From: Bacteroidota bacterium
GTDB lineage: Bacteria; Bacteroidota; Bacteroidia; Chitinophagales; Chitinophagaceae
Assembly (NCBI GenBank): GCA_023436685.1
Contig: JAEZIL010000184.1
Span: 1 to 6,451, forward strand
Direction: 5' to 3'
DNA: 6,451 bases
Part shown: positions 5,708-6,451 of the stretch, one piece after another
Numbering within the stretch: the first letter of the stretch is position 1
Layout: each line of letters starts with the position of its first letter
The notes under the pieces: generated by a model
Database searches by the model: none
Seen by the model: only the letters and a program-made list of their open reading frames with translations
What the model was told of the DNA's origin: nothing
Position numbers and translations under genes: made by a program

Positions 5708-6451
5708 ATGAAGTGGAGTCAATACACACAGATCATTATTTTATTGGCAGCCCTGCTTAACACTACAATACTGAAAGGCCAGGAAGAAACGCAGGTAATA
5801 GATTCTGATAAATACCACAAGATCATAGTAGCTCATGAATATCCTCGCTCGGGTTTCCACCAATTTATGCTTGGCAAACATTATCGCGAGGAATGGGCAA
5901 CTCCTGTAAAAGTAAAGGTAATGATGCTTGATACAGTATACGACGGCCTTACACCCTATGAAGCAGGTGGTGGCCGGCAAAGCAAAAGCCTGAAACTGCG
6001 GGACACACGTAAGCGGGAATATGTACTACGCAGCCTCGATAAATCGTTTGGGCGCGCCTTACCGGAAATTTATCAGGGTACTTTTGTTGAACACCTTGTG
6101 AACGACCAGGTAACAATTGGCCACCCTTACTCGGCCGTAACCATTCCACCTATGGCTGAAGCTGCCAAAATTTATCATACCAACCCCCAGTTTGCCTATA
6201 TCCCCAAACAACTAGCGCTGGATACATTTAATGAAAACTTTGGGAATAGAGTATACCTATTGGAGCAGAGGCCCGATGAGAACTGGGAAACAGCCGAAAA
6301 CTTTGGTAATGCTGAGAAAATAATAGGAACAGAAAAAATGCTTGAAAAAGTATTTAAGGACAATCATAACCAGATTGACGAAGCGCTATATGTACGCTCA
6401 AGGATATTCGATATGCTTATCGGGGATTGGGGCAGGCACGATGACCAATGG
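5708..6451 (+). CDS. N-terminal part of a large exported protein, probably of the Bacteroidota BamA/TamA-like surface protein group (3' truncated)
   Basis: 248 codons are open to the right edge with no stop. The start at 5708 gives a clean signal peptide (M-K-W, core IIILLAALL, cut near K-G-Q at 24-25). An in-frame ATG at 5696 would add only four residues. The mature part contains YEAGGGRQSKSLKLRD (84-99), REYVLRSLDK (103-112), IGHPYSAVTIPPMAEAA (137-153), IYHTNPQFAYIPKQLAL (155-171), FGNRVYLLEQRP (178-189) and DMLIGDWGRHDDQW (235-248). I recall this series of motifs from long Bacteroidota proteins that end in an Omp85/BamA-type barrel, some with a phosphoesterase domain in front; here the phosphoesterase is absent and the barrel would lie outside the window. 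The GDWGRHDDQW motif resembles the catalytic DRH motif of FAM20/HipA-like kinases. The protein family is fairly certain; the activity is inference. Confidence 0.83.
   Translation, partial: MKWSQYTQIIILLAALLNTTILKGQEETQVIDSDKYHKIIVAHEYPRSGFHQFMLGKHYREEWATPVKVKVMMLDTVYDGLTPYEAGGGRQSKSLKLRDTRKREYVLRSLDKSFGRALPEIYQGTFVEHLVNDQVTIGHPYSAVTIPPMAEAAKIYHTNPQFAYIPKQLALDTFNENFGNRVYLLEQRPDENWETAENFGNAEKIIGTEKMLEKVFKDNHNQIDEALYVRSRIFDMLIGDWGRHDDQW

Noticed and set aside
5741..6149. Minus-strand open frames opposite the right-edge gene
   Set aside because: The plus-strand frame is continuous, has a signal peptide and family-like motifs, and runs off the window; the minus frames are shadows.

Overview
The window looks like chromosome from a member of the Bacteroidota, most likely the Chitinophagales/Sphingobacteriales side; this placement is inferred. 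The evidence is moderate to low GC, almost no Shine-Dalgarno sequences, one exact TAnnTTTG promoter box, a secreted PPC-type C-terminus, a lipoprotein with a plain LSAC lipobox, and a Y_Y_Y/LytS-type sensor kinase. No tRNA, rRNA, CRISPR array or transposase was seen.

Layout: The left edge cuts a plus-strand gene whose last 113 codons encode a pre-peptidase C-terminal (PPC)-like domain, followed by a strong intrinsic terminator. Next comes a plus-strand NYN-domain nuclease-like protein with a C-terminal OST-HTH/LOTUS domain. It converges on a small minus-strand two-helix membrane protein (A, 1266-1556). A 270-base divergent intergenic region follows. It holds a nested inverted-repeat element and a recognisable Bacteroidota promoter for a plus-strand lipoprotein (1827-2648). 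A bidirectional terminator separates the lipoprotein from a run of minus-strand genes. In transcription order these are a LytS-type sensor histidine kinase (5538-4072), small two-helix protein C (4040-3762), small two-helix protein B (3644-3375) and a short TPR-like protein (3159-2752). Divergent from the kinase, at the right edge, is the first 248 codons of a large secreted or outer-membrane protein that I associate with the Bacteroidota BamA/TamA-like surface proteins; it runs out of the window.

Most interesting points: (1) A, B and C are paralogues. They share the same two-helix hairpin with a strongly basic, probably cytoplasmic loop, and K25, D36, F41 and S44 line up without gaps. C starts only 31 nt after the kinase stop. 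(2) The kinase has a short, mostly helical extracytoplasmic domain in place of the usual beta-propeller before Y_Y_Y, and no response regulator lies beside it. (3) A palindromic 18-nt sequence occurs in both divergent intergenic regions (16/18 identical), so kinase and lipoprotein/A might share a regulator. (4) The right-edge protein carries a GDWGRHDDQW motif resembling the catalytic GNxDRH motif of FAM20/HipA-like kinases.

A possible model, which is inference only, is that the kinase senses an envelope signal and that the two-helix proteins are its membrane partners or outputs. Nothing in the sequence proves this.
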